DNA of 64,000 nucleotides from Cyanosarcina radialis HA8281-LM2. Its GTDB lineage: Bacteria; Cyanobacteriota; Cyanobacteriia; Cyanobacteriales; CCAP-1448. The notes under the pieces are model-generated. The model was not told where the DNA came from, ran no database searches, and was given only the letters and a program-made list of their open reading frames with translations. The position numbers and the translations under genes were made by a program. Shown piece by piece: positions 1-8,301 of the stretch. Every line of letters begins with the position of its first letter. Position 1 is the stretch's first letter. The stretch covers positions 1 through 64,000 of the forward strand of contig JAHHHA010000015.1 of the NCBI GenBank assembly GCA_019359615.1. The letters run 5' to 3'.

Positions 1-303
1 AGAAGATTCTTGATTTTATTGACTACTTCAACCGCACTTTGGCTAAACCTTTTGTCTGGAAATTTCAGGGGTTTCCCGAACCCGCTTAAGCTGGTCACTT
101 ATTTTCGCCACGCTGCACTAGCAGCTTCTTTTGAAACGAATATTCCAGAAGGTTCGATCGAGGTGAAGGCTATCCTACCGCAGAGATCTCTAGAACGATC
201 TACCCTCTTAGAGATCTCTGCTCCAACATATTTGGGGGTTTCAATAACTGCTGATGGCAATATCGGCTTTCACGTGTCAAAGGAAAGATTTAGATATCTA
301 TGA
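1..303 (+). CDS. 3' end of an unrecognised gene (partial)
   Basis: The reading frame is open from the first base of the window to a TGA at 301-303, so this is probably the 3' part of a gene that starts upstream; a TTG at 10 is the first start-like codon but has no ribosome site in view. About 100 residues are visible. I recognise no domain. The last residues are followed after only 21 bp by the metalloprotease gene, which has its own AAGGAG site, so the two may be co-transcribed. Coding status is inferred from the open frame and the tight spacing only. Confidence 0.4.
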   Translation, partial: RRFLILLTTSTALWLNLLSGNFRGFPNPLKLVTYFRHAALAASFETNIPEGSIEVKAILPQRSLERSTLLEISAPTYLGVSITADGNIGFHVSKERFRYL

Positions 304-324
304 AACTTCAAGGAGTTAATTCAA

Positions 325-2412
325 ATGGATGAATTAGTTAGCGGTCTATATGAATTGAGGAATGAGATAAATCTTCCCAACCCTGCCGCCATCCCGCAAC
401 CATCATCGTCTCAAGAGTTGCGATTGGATGTGGATGGACGCTATCCACTCATGAGAGCGAGTGGTACATTTTTCTTGTCGATCGCCTCTAGAACCCATTG
501 GATTGCTAATCTTACCAAGACTGGCTTAAACTCGTGGACTGGTGACATTTGGTATAAAGATGGAGACACGACTTCCTTCCCCTACACCAACCTCAGTATT
601 GAGGTGGAACGCAGTCAGTTTCCCGACCAGCGGGGTGCTACGGTCGCTTTTGCAGTGGCAGGAGCATCCAATCGAACCTTTACCTACAAATATAAATCAC
701 CCTACTTCCACGAGGTAGAGTTTGAGTTCGACTATGAAGAAGACATCACGCCACTAACTGCTATTGAGACTCACGCTCACCCCAACCGACCTGCAACGTT
801 ACCCAATGAAACCCTCTCTATTGAAAAGGTGTACGAGCGAACTGGCTTTGCAGTTGCTAAGTCAGGGGGGGATACAGCCATTACCGGGCCGCCGCCAGGA
901 GGAGAAGCCAGATGGAGCGACAATGAAATGCATGATGCCATGCAAATTCACTGGTCGCGGTTTGCTAACAATCCCCAATGGTCGATGTGGGTTTTGTTTG
1001 CATCTATCCATGAAGAAGGAGAAAGCTTGGGTGGGATCATGTTTGATAGTAGTGAGACTATTACTGGACCTAATCCCAATCACAGGCAGGGAACAGCAAT
1101 CTTTTACAATACTTTTATTTCGCAGCCACCACCAGGCGACCCTGCTCCAGAGGCATGGGTAAATCGGATGCGTTTTTGGACTGCTGTTCATGAAATGGGA
1201 CACGCATTCAACTTAGCTCACTCTTGGCAAAAACAGCATCCACCGGAGTGGGGAAGACCTTGGATTACGATGACTAACGAGCCAGAAGCTCGCAGTTTCA
1301 TGAATTATCCGTTCAACGTGTCGGGTGGCGAAAGAGAATTTTTTAAAGATTTTGAGTTTCGGTTCAGCGAGCAAGAACTGCTATTCATGCGACACGCGCC
1401 TTTCCGATTCGTGCAGCAAGGAAATGCAGATTGGTTTGACAATCACGGTTTTCAGCAGGCTAACTTGTCTTTTCAACCGTCGCTGAAGCTAGAATTGCGC
1501 GTTAACCGCAAGCAAGCTCTATTTGAGTTTTTAGAGCCAGTGGTTTTGGAGTTGAAGCTAACTAATATTTCATCCCAGCCCAAGCTCATCGGTGACAAAC
1601 TTCTGTCAGAACTAGACCATACGATCGTGATTATCAAGAAAGATGGTCAACCCGCTCGTCAATTTTCTCCTTATGCTCAGTATTGCTGGAAAACTCAACT
1701 CCGCGTCTTAATGCCTGGAGAATCGACTTACCAGTCTCTCTTTGCTGCTGTAGGTAAGGGTGGTTGGGAAATTGCCGAGCCTGGTTACTATAACATTCAA
1801 GTAGCCTTACACTTAGAGGATACCGAAAAAGACTTGATTTCCAACCCGCTGAGGTTGCGTATTGCACCCCCACGAGGTTACGACGAAGAATTTCTAGCGC
1901 AGGACTTTTTCTCTGAAGATGTCGGACGTATTCTGACATTTGATGGGAGTCAAGTGCTAACTAAAGGCAACGACACTTTGAGAGAAGTATCAGCCAAATT
2001 GAGCGATCGCGCAGTTGTTTTCCACGCCAAGGTAGCTTTAGCCAGCGCCATGGCAAAAGAATACAAATTATTAGACTTAGGCGATCCCAAACAGCCGAAA
2101 ATCCAGGTGATTTCTGCCCAGGATAAGGAAGCTCGTAATGAGTTCGCAGAGGCTTTGACCGCTCGACCACAAAAAGCTGCGGAATCCCTCGGTCATATCG
2201 ACTACAAGTATTATGTAGACCGCTATAGCCGTTGGTTGCAAAAACAAGGAGATACATCAGGTGCAGCTAATGTCCAAAATGATTTATTGCAAACTCTCTC
2301 TAATCGAAATGTAACCAACAAAGTATTACAGGAGATTGAGAAGCAACGCGATGCTTATAAGCAGCGTAAGGATTCAGGTGATGAAAAAACTACTAAAAAG
2401 GTTTCCCGGTAA
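325..2412 (+). CDS. Metzincin-like zinc metalloprotease
   Basis: A 695-residue protein with a zinc protease signature: H289-E290-M-G-H293, followed by H299, which fits HExxHxxxxxH, and a downstream Met-Asn-Tyr-Pro at M326 that could serve as the Met-turn. These are the hallmarks of metzincin-type endopeptidases, in which three His bind zinc and the Glu activates water. The N-terminal 150 residues look like a beta-rich domain, and residues about 380-520 look like an Ig-like fold. No signal peptide is visible, so the location is uncertain. The ATG is preceded by AAGGAG at 310-315. Family membership is clear from the motif; the substrate is unknown. It sits in an accessory region beside a broken hydrolase gene and a toxin-antitoxin pair. 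Confidence 0.8.
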   Translation: MDELVSGLYELRNEINLPNPAAIPQPSSSQELRLDVDGRYPLMRASGTFFLSIASRTHWIANLTKTGLNSWTGDIWYKDGDTTSFPYTNLSIEVERSQFPDQRGATVAFAVAGASNRTFTYKYKSPYFHEVEFEFDYEEDITPLTAIETHAHPNRPATLPNETLSIEKVYERTGFAVAKSGGDTAITGPPPGGEARWSDNEMHDAMQIHWSRFANNPQWSMWVLFASIHEEGESLGGIMFDSSETITGPNPNHRQGTAIFYNTFISQPPPGDPAPEAWVNRMRFWTAVHEMGHAFNLAHSWQKQHPPEWGRPWITMTNEPEARSFMNYPFNVSGGEREFFKDFEFRFSEQELLFMRHAPFRFVQQGNADWFDNHGFQQANLSFQPSLKLELRVNRKQALFEFLEPVVLELKLTNISSQPKLIGDKLLSELDHTIVIIKKDGQPARQFSPYAQYCWKTQLRVLMPGESTYQSLFAAVGKGGWEIAEPGYYNIQVALHLEDTEKDLISNPLRLRIAPPRGYDEEFLAQDFFSEDVGRILTFDGSQVLTKGNDTLREVSAKLSDRAVVFHAKVALASAMAKEYKLLDLGDPKQPKIQVISAQDKEARNEFAEALTARPQKAAESLGHIDYKYYVDRYSRWLQKQGDTSGAANVQNDLLQTLSNRNVTNKVLQEIEKQRDAYKQRKDSGDEKTTKKVSR

Positions 2413-2507
2413 TTAACTTTATCTAAATAGGTGCGATCGCTCGACCAACTACATCAGATCTGGAAAAGCGATCGCTTTGTAAACCTCAACTCTTTTAATG
2501 AAGAATC

Positions 2508-4111
2508 ATGACAAACCCTAATTCTAAAATTCAAGATACTCCAGCTTTCGATTTAGAACAAATCAAAATTGATGAATCATCGTCAGGAAATGTTCTTGGT
2601 TACTATTTGACGAGTACGGCAACAATTCATGTTGAAGAGCCTCATGAAGAACCAAATAAAGAATTGCTAGATAATGAGATTAATAAAATTGCTAAACATT
2701 TAATCGACACCCAAAATCCACAACTAACTATTTATATTCACGGTTATGCAAATACAAAAAACAACTCTAGAGATAGAAGTAAAATAATTTATAAATATGC
2801 TGCAATTAATAACTCATATATTAACCGAATATCCAGAATTCAGTAGCTTTTCTGGGATTTGCTGTTTTGATTGGAGCGATCGCCACTCATATAATCCCTC
2901 TTCCAATCAAATCTGAATCGTTACTCGTACTGCTGGCAGTTTTGTATTTCCTCTTTGTGGGAATAGTTTTGGCCTTGATTGCTCTCAGATTTTCTACCTA
3001 TCCAAGCGATCGCTACAGAGCCACTCACTATGGAGTAATAGATGTAGTAGAATTTATCAGACAACTCGAACGAGCAGTTATTCGAGCAGTCATTACCGAA
3101 TTAGAGCAACAGTCAGAAGGGCCAAAAGAAAAATATTCAAGCATTAGAGATATTGAGGAAATCAACAAAATTGTTGAGAATATCAACGAAGATAAATTAA
3201 GTAAAAAAAAGAGAATCAGACTTTCATTTATCAGTCATAGTTTGGGTTGTGAAGTAGTTACCCAAACAATTCGGATTCTCTCCGACGTATTCGATCCGAA
3301 CTTGAGAGAGCAAGATAAGCCTTCATCTCATATTGGTGGCGTTTTTAAGTTAGGTAGAATAGTATTAGTTGCACCAGACATTCCTGTAGAATCAATTTTA
3401 TCAAGCAGATCTAACTTTTTAAAATCTGCCCTCCGTCGCTGCGAAGAAGCCTATGCATTCAGTAATGAAGCGGATTTAGCTTTACGCCTCGCCTCAACAG
3501 CAGCAAATTACTTTAGCTTTCCGTCTAGAAGTCGCTTTCGCGGTTACAAACTGGGCAATATCACTGTCAAACATTCATCCGATCGAAATAAACGAAATCT
3601 ACCAAATCAATATGGCATTATAAATCTCGATCGAAATCAGGACTTTCAGCCTCATGAAAATCTGGAAATACGTGCTTCCGACATTGAACGAATAACAATT
3701 GCTGAACTCACTGAAGAAAAAAATAAGGAAATAAAGCGCAGTTTACAAGAAGAAACTGTAGCCGACTTTTTAACATACTTTGACTGTACTGATTATGTAG
3801 AACCAGGCATTAAAGATCCAAAACGTAAAGGAATTGTTAGTTACGCACAACAAAAACTAGCATTAAAGATTTGGTTTGATTATATTTATCTCAGCTTTGC
3901 TTTCTTCTTGGGAATACCCAGAAGGATAGATGTTCATGGTGGCTACTTTGAAGGTGAGTTTAGTCAAAAACTAATCTACGATCTTGCTTTTCTTGGCTAT
4001 CAAGAATTATTAAATAGCTATAAAGATTCTGAAAATGATTTCTCTGTAGCTTGTCAAAATAAAGGTATTCAAGTTGTGCGTCGCTCCACACCTTTACCAA
4101 ATGAACCTTGA
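2508..4111 (+). pseudogene. Disrupted membrane alpha/beta-hydrolase gene
   Basis: Two consecutive pieces of one gene lie in different frames. The first (2508-2846, 112 codons) carries the oxyanion-type motif IYIHGYAN and then runs out of frame. The second (open from about 2825, first ATG 2867, to 4111) holds two hydrophobic segments and the nucleophile elbow SFISHSLGCE followed by a conserved hydrolase core. From memory of the cyanobacterial family, a stretch of some 30-40 residues that should join the oxyanion motif to the first membrane helix is missing. An internal deletion plus frameshift is therefore the best reading, not a simple one-base error. The C-terminal piece could still be translated from an internal start. 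Function as an esterase or lipase is inferred only from the fold. Confidence 0.7.
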
Positions 4112-4121
4112 TGGGTAGAGA

Positions 4122-4204
4122 ATCGCTCTTATATTAGTTGAAATGAAAAGATGCGATCGCGGTGTGCTTACCACGTATCGCTCCCATCTGAAAATAGCGA
4201 TCGC
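4122..4204. repeat. Left direct repeat flanking the Doc/AbrB pair
   Basis: This 83-bp segment (ATCGCTCTTATATTAGTTG... to a HIP1 octamer) recurs in the same orientation at 4960-5079. It contains three HIP1-like GCGATCGC cores and the block CCACGTATCGCTCCCATCTG. The two copies bracket the toxin-antitoxin genes. Confidence 0.75.
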
Positions 4205-4238
4205 ATTCAGCAAGTTTGAGAAGTAAAAAATTGAAACA

Positions 4239-4628
4239 TTAATCAATCAAATGGTTTCTAATCCACTGCGCTAATTCCGCTTCGGAAAGCTTACCATCGG
4301 CTAATTCAACCCAGATTTGATATTTCTCGGCACTAGAAGCTTCAATATCGCAGCCATTTAACCTCAGAAAAGTACGCATCACCACATAGCCCGTCCTTTT
4401 ATTGCCATCAACAAAAGGATGATTTTTAACTATTCCATAAGCATAAGCAGCAGCTAAGGAAGCAAGATCGGGAGGTAACTCAGAATAAGCAAGCAAATTT
4501 TTTGGTCGCGCCAAAGCCGATGACAATAGACCTTCATCTCTAATTCCCTCTAGTCCGCCATGTTCTGCTAGTTGGCGGCGATGAATGGCCACCACCACCC
4601 GATCTAAAATCCAAATTGGCTCATTCAC
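4239..4628 (-). CDS. Doc/Fic-family toxin
   Basis: A 129-residue protein with the Fic-core motif H70-P-F-V-D-G-N-K-R78-T-G, which matches the Doc signature HxFx(N/D)(A/G)NKR. Doc toxins phosphorylate elongation factor Tu and stop translation. Length is normal for Doc (about 125 residues). The start is a GTG four bases after the stop of the upstream AbrB-type gene, as expected for translationally coupled toxin-antitoxin genes. Location is cytoplasmic. The classic partner of Doc is Phd; here the partner is an AbrB/MazE-like protein, a combination also seen in other bacteria. Activity against EF-Tu is inferred from the family. Confidence 0.88.
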   Translation of the reverse strand: MNEPIWILDRVVVAIHRRQLAEHGGLEGIRDEGLLSSALARPKNLLAYSELPPDLASLAAAYAYGIVKNHPFVDGNKRTGYVVMRTFLRLNGCDIEASSAEKYQIWVELADGKLSEAELAQWIRNHLID

Positions 4629-4632
4629 TTTG

Positions 4633-4857
4633 CTATTGAGCTAGCTTTCTTAAAACATTTCGATCTTCGCGCATGACGACTTCTGCTACTTCCATTTGCT
4701 TCACAAACTCAGGATCGTAAGGGGTTAACTCGAAGCCATTTGGGGTTTCTAAAACGTATAAAGTATCACCCTTGCTCAGGCGAAACTTCTCCAATAACTC
4801 TTTAGGAAAAATTACTCCTGTAGAGTTTCCTACTGTAGTTACTTTTAACGCCATCAT
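4633..4857 (-). CDS. AbrB/MazE-type antitoxin
   Basis: A 74-residue protein whose first 45 residues form a swapped-hairpin AbrB domain (VTTVGNSTGVIFPKELLEK, then a short beta hairpin). Such proteins bind operator DNA as dimers and their C-terminal tail masks the toxin; here the tail is the acidic segment after residue 48. It precedes the Doc gene by four bases, so it is made first and probably represses its own promoter in complex with the toxin. Two adjacent ATGs (4857, 4854) could both serve as start. The pair lies between direct repeats at 4122-4204 and 4960-5079. Confidence 0.88.
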   Translation of the reverse strand: MMALKVTTVGNSTGVIFPKELLEKFRLSKGDTLYVLETPNGFELTPYDPEFVKQMEVAEVVMREDRNVLRKLAQ

Positions 4858-4959
4858 TGGTTACTCGATCGGATTGTTATAACAAATAATATAACATATC
4901 GATCGAACAGAAACTATCGAGCGATCGTTTTCCAATGAATTTGTCATATATGAGGTGCG

Positions 4960-5079
4960 ATCGCTCTCGTATTAGTTGAAATGAAAAGGAGCGATCGCTT
5001 TTCATCTTATGTCTACAAATACAGAGGGCAACTGCGGTGTGCGTAGCACGTATCGCTCCCATCTGAAAATAGCGATCGC
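4960..5079. repeat. Right direct repeat flanking the Doc/AbrB pair
   Basis: Second copy of the 4122-4204 sequence, lengthened to 120 bp by about 35 bp of extra DNA after its second HIP1 octamer. Shared blocks include ATTAGTTGAAATGAAAAG and CACGTATCGCTCCCATCTG followed by AAAATAGCGATCGC. Nothing coding is supported between 4858 and 5126. Confidence 0.75.
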
Positions 5080-5126
5080 CAAACCCAGAATGCTATACGA
5101 TCGAGATTGAAGCTTAAGAATTGTTC

Positions 5127-5666
5127 ATGGATACTCAAGAATTTTTCCAGTTATGTGCTGGCAAATGGTTTTCTCAGCACACCAGCCATTACGTCCCCGC
5201 TCAGCCAGCCCAAAGTGGGAAATCAGATCTGACGATCGAGGAAATTGCCTCTGACGATCCTCAAGCGATCGCTCTTTGCCAACAACTCCAAATCGATCCC
5301 CAGCTAGCCACCTTAGCAGTTCGCATTACTTGGGACGGCTCGATGGGATCGCTATTAAAATCGACCAAACACGCTGGCTCTACTGTTTTAGTAGTCATCG
5401 CCGATCCACAGCAACCAGATCGAGGTCAACTTCTGCGTCAAGTAGGTAGTGCGGCGAAAAAGCCTGCGATCGCTAAGTACCAAATCGGCAACGACGATGC
5501 TTTTACCCTAATTACAGAAAGCGATGAGATGCGATCGGAAGAGCGCATCTGGTTTGCTAGCCCTAATTTGCGTCTCAGAACTCAAATGTGGAAAGGTGCA
5601 AATGGCTCCCAAATTGCCACCTTCTATTCAGAAATACGCAAAGTGGAATCGCCCCCGAAGGAGTGA
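5127..5666 (+). CDS. CpcS/CpeS-family phycobiliprotein lyase
   Basis: A 179-residue protein of the CpcS/CpeS family, lipocalin-fold lyases that attach phycocyanobilin or related bilins to the conserved beta-82 cysteine of phycobiliproteins. Family hallmarks are the N-terminal MDTQEFFQLCAGKWFSQ block, the central VRITWDGSM, and the C-terminal ERIWFASPNLRLRT block. Length is typical. The ATG at 5127 is preferred over an in-frame TTG at 5121 because family members begin with this Met. The protein is cytoplasmic and would act in phycobilisome assembly. It cannot be assigned from sequence alone to CpcS, CpcU or CpeS. It stands alone, with no phycobiliprotein genes nearby. Confidence 0.9.
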   Translation: MDTQEFFQLCAGKWFSQHTSHYVPAQPAQSGKSDLTIEEIASDDPQAIALCQQLQIDPQLATLAVRITWDGSMGSLLKSTKHAGSTVLVVIADPQQPDRGQLLRQVGSAAKKPAIAKYQIGNDDAFTLITESDEMRSEERIWFASPNLRLRTQMWKGANGSQIATFYSEIRKVESPPKE

Positions 5667-5709
5667 TGGGGTGATGGGGCGAAGACAAGGGGGAATTTCT
5701 TAACTTCAC

Positions 5710-5744
5710 ACTCAACACTCAACACTCAACACTCAACACTCAAC
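5710..5744. repeat. Heptamer tandem repeat (ACTCAAC x5)
   Basis: Five exact copies of ACTCAAC lie directly after the stop codon of the minus-strand gene at 5748. The same heptamer, in the complementary strand, appears at 38813-38846 and 40415-40442. It is a short tandemly repeated repetitive (STRR) sequence. Confidence 0.9.
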
Positions 5745-5747
5745 ACT

Positions 5748-6473
5748 TTATGAAGAGGCGATCGCTTTGAGTTTGCGGTAAAAGCCAGAAAAATCTCGTT
5801 CGGGGGTGAATCGATCGATCGGTTGTTTACTTGCTTCCCAGTCGCACCAATCGGCTTGATAGACGATTTCAGCTTCCAAATCGCTGCTGTCATCGGTATG
5901 ACTTAGGGCTAAACTACGATCTGCTAATACCAAATCCGAACTGGCACTATCTGCTAGGGCCGCAGAAAACTTGTCTTCATAGCCATCGGAGTTGACAAAA
6001 GTTCCGCCAAAATCTAAGGCAAAGCTGCCAGCGGGCGGCGAAACAGGGGCTAAATTAGTTTGGGTGGTGGGATAATTGCGATCGTACTGCTCTCTAGCGT
6101 CAATGCGATCGGGAATTTCCTGGAGTGTGGCTAGCTGCCTGGGAGGTTGAGGGACTGGGGGCGCAGGTGGCAACGATCTCAAATCGGGAGAAAATCTTCT
6201 ACCGATTAACCGCTCGAACTCGGTACTGAAATGATATATCGGGTTATCGCGTCGCGCCCAAATAGCTAGGAGTTTCTCGATCGAATGAGCTTTGTAACGT
6301 CCCTGATATAGCGCCTCAATTGCCGCCAGACGTATCCACTCAGATGGATAGCGATTCGCCCAACGGTTTACTAGATCTTGAACTCGATAACCGTGGAGTT
6401 CAAAATTATAGTGGCCGAGTAACTCGGCTGTATATGCCGTAGCTAAGTCTTGCGTGAGGGTTGGTGACATCAT
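5748..6473 (-). CDS. Conserved cyanobacterial protein, DnaD-like N-terminus
   Basis: A 241-residue protein of unknown function. The first 95 residues are helical and contain a block (NRYPSEWIRLAAIEAL, then IEKLLAIWARR) that resembles the DnaD-like domain of replication proteins, with the usual Tyr-Pro and Trp positions. Residues 100-135 are Pro-rich and probably flexible, and the C-terminal half is acidic with a conserved-looking end (FTPERDFSGFYRKLKAI). No membrane segment or signal peptide is visible. It converges with the lyase gene and is separated from it by a heptamer repeat. A DNA-related role is a weak inference from the N-terminal similarity. Confidence 0.75.
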   Translation of the reverse strand: MMSPTLTQDLATAYTAELLGHYNFELHGYRVQDLVNRWANRYPSEWIRLAAIEALYQGRYKAHSIEKLLAIWARRDNPIYHFSTEFERLIGRRFSPDLRSLPPAPPVPQPPRQLATLQEIPDRIDAREQYDRNYPTTQTNLAPVSPPAGSFALDFGGTFVNSDGYEDKFSAALADSASSDLVLADRSLALSHTDDSSDLEAEIVYQADWCDWEASKQPIDRFTPERDFSGFYRKLKAIASS

Positions 6474-6817
6474 AACTGTTAGAAACCAGAGTCTGCGAGC
6501 GAACGAAAGGAAACAGAAGTTCAGGAGTTCAGGAGTTCAGAAGTTGAACTAAGTAACTAAGCAGAATAAATGATATATAGGTATACCCTATGCCCCATGC
6601 CCTATATCCCGATTTTGGGCGTTATCATTGATTTTGTCCAGCTACTTACTAGTGAGTATAAACTTACAATCGGATATTTAACCAAATTGTATGTGGGAAA
6701 CTCTCAATTTATCCAGTTATTTTAAGAAATAATACACAAGCGATCGCTAAATCGCTCCTATTTCTATAAATCTCGGCGAATTTGGTAAATTTAGCTACCG
6801 TTAAGGTCGAAAGCCCC
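6474..6817. other. Intergenic region between divergent genes
   Basis: This 344-bp stretch separates two divergently transcribed genes and must hold both promoters. It contains short AGTTCAGG-type tandem repeats at about 6519-6546 and a HIP1 octamer at about 6740. No operator or RNA gene could be identified. Confidence 0.5.
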
Positions 6818-7789
6818 ATGATTGAAGTCGAGCATTTGAGCAAAAGCTACGGATCGACATCAGCAATTCAAGATGTCACTTTTAAGGTAGAACGAGGCGA
6901 AATACTAGGATTCTTAGGTCCGAATGGGGCTGGGAAAACCACCACGATGCGGATTTTAACGGGATATCTACCAGCTAGCGGCGGTACGGCCAGAATTGCT
7001 GGCTACGATGTCGGCGAAAATTCGATGGCGGTGCGTTCTCGGATCGGTTATTTACCAGAAATCCCTCCTTTATATCCAGAAATGACCGTAGAAGGCTTCT
7101 TGCACTTTGTAGCGCAGATTAAAGGAGTAAAAAAGAGCGATCGCCCCCGTCGAGTTAACTTAGTTTTAGAACGCTGCCATCTGACTCAAAAGCGGCGAGT
7201 TCTCATCCGCAAGCTGTCTAGAGGTTTCAAGCAAAGAGTGGGAATCGCTCAAGCGATCGTTCACGATCCACCAGCAATTATTTTAGACGAACCCACTGTA
7301 GGACTCGATCCCAAGCAGATTATCGAAGTGCGAAACTTAATTAAAAGCTTAGCTGGAGAGCATACGATTATTCTTTCGACCCACATCTTACCGGAGGCTA
7401 GCATGACGTGCGATCGCATCGCTATTATCGATCGCGGTCAGATCGTTGCTACTAACACTCCAGAAAAATTGATGTCAGATTTAACCGGAGGAACGAATTA
7501 TGAACTAGAAGTAGAAGGAAATGAGAGCGCGATCGCGCCCATCTTACTATCTTTACCTGGAGTTAGCAGCGTCGAATCGATCGCTAGCGAGCCTCTAGTG
7601 GCAAATCGGACTCTAATTCGACTGAAAGCCATACCCAGCAAGGAACTAGGTTCAGAGATTGCTGCTGCTATAGTCAGTCAAGGGTGGAAGTTACATGAAA
7701 TGCGCAAGACTGTAGTTAGTTTAGAAGATGTGTTTTTACAACTGACTACAGAAGAAAAAACCTTAGAAAACCAAGATATGGCAGGCTAA
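6818..7789 (+). CDS. ABC transporter ATP-binding protein (GldA-like)
   Basis: A 323-residue ABC ATPase. Walker A is GPNGAGKT (residues 34-41), the signature is LSRGFKQR (133-140), Walker B is AIILDEPT (153-160) and the switch His lies in ILSTHILPE. A C-terminal extension of about 90 residues follows, as in ABC-2 exporter ATPases of the GldA/CcmA group. It would power the permease encoded at 8302, and the locus order ATPase, permease, GldG-like, DUF4340 matches Gld-like exporters. ATG 6818 is chosen over an in-frame TTG at 6782 because the conserved sequence begins at this Met. A 512-bp repeat-filled gap separates it from the permease gene. Confidence 0.9.
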   Translation: MIEVEHLSKSYGSTSAIQDVTFKVERGEILGFLGPNGAGKTTTMRILTGYLPASGGTARIAGYDVGENSMAVRSRIGYLPEIPPLYPEMTVEGFLHFVAQIKGVKKSDRPRRVNLVLERCHLTQKRRVLIRKLSRGFKQRVGIAQAIVHDPPAIILDEPTVGLDPKQIIEVRNLIKSLAGEHTIILSTHILPEASMTCDRIAIIDRGQIVATNTPEKLMSDLTGGTNYELEVEGNESAIAPILLSLPGVSSVESIASEPLVANRTLIRLKAIPSKELGSEIAAAIVSQGWKLHEMRKTVVSLEDVFLQLTTEEKTLENQDMAG

Positions 7790-8301
7790 ATATTCACTTG
7801 GTGATGGTCGTCGCGGTTATACAAACGTAGACGCTTTCTCAGGAACAGGAGAGCCGGAATCAAAGTCCCTCTCAACCAAAAGAAACTTCCATTCCCCTCT
7901 CCTCGTAGGCTACGGTGTATACACATCTTGCCCTCACCCTAAATCCCTCTCCTACCCCCCTGTGTCCCCCCTTGGTAAGGGGGGAGTCGGGAGAGGGACT
8001 TTAACCACCGGAATTGGCTGGGGAGAATTTCTAGCGGTTGAATCCGAACTGGTTCGACTCCGGCTCCCCTTCTCCTTGGGGAGAAGGGGCACCGGGGATG
8101 TAGACGCTTTCTTCGGCTTCCCGTAGGGTGGGCAAACCACGTCTAGCAAAGCTCTGGGGGATTTATGTATACACGGTAGCGTCGTAGGAGAGGGCTTCTT
8201 TGAGGTGGGAGAGGGATTTAGGGTGAGGGCCGGTAAGCGAATCAAGTAGAAACCCTATAGCTAGATTTGTCACAAATAAATTCATAGGACAAACCGTATA
8301 G
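7790..8301. other. Repeat-filled gap inside the Gld-like locus
   Basis: No gene is supported here. The stretch is occupied mainly by the compound repeat at 7955-8186 and by flanking REP-like arms: CCCTCACCCTAAATCCCTC near 7931 and its reverse complement near 8213. GTATACAC motifs occur in inverted orientation near both ends (about 7916 and 8168). Confidence 0.75.
7955..8186 (-). repeat. Compound dispersed repeat, copy 1
   Basis: Read on the minus strand, this segment matches 28262-28516 over most of its length. Shared blocks include GTGTATACATAA, CCCCCAGA, GGGAAGCCGAAGAAAGCGTC, GGAGCCGGAGTC, TTAAAGTC and GGATTTAGGGTGAGGGC. Open frames differ between the copies, so the element is not protein-coding. 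It lies between the ATPase and permease genes of one locus. Confidence 0.8.

Noticed and set aside
4877-5062. 61-codon minus-strand open frame upstream of the antitoxin
   Set aside because: It is mostly the flanking direct repeat and HIP1 sites.
8041-8100. tRNA-like T-loop sequence (GGTTCGACTCC)
   Set aside because: No matching acceptor, D or anticodon arms, and the other copy of the repeat (28400 region) does not keep the motif.
7952-8245. 97-codon minus-strand open frame
   Set aside because: It lies in the compound repeat; the second copy of the repeat does not keep the frame.
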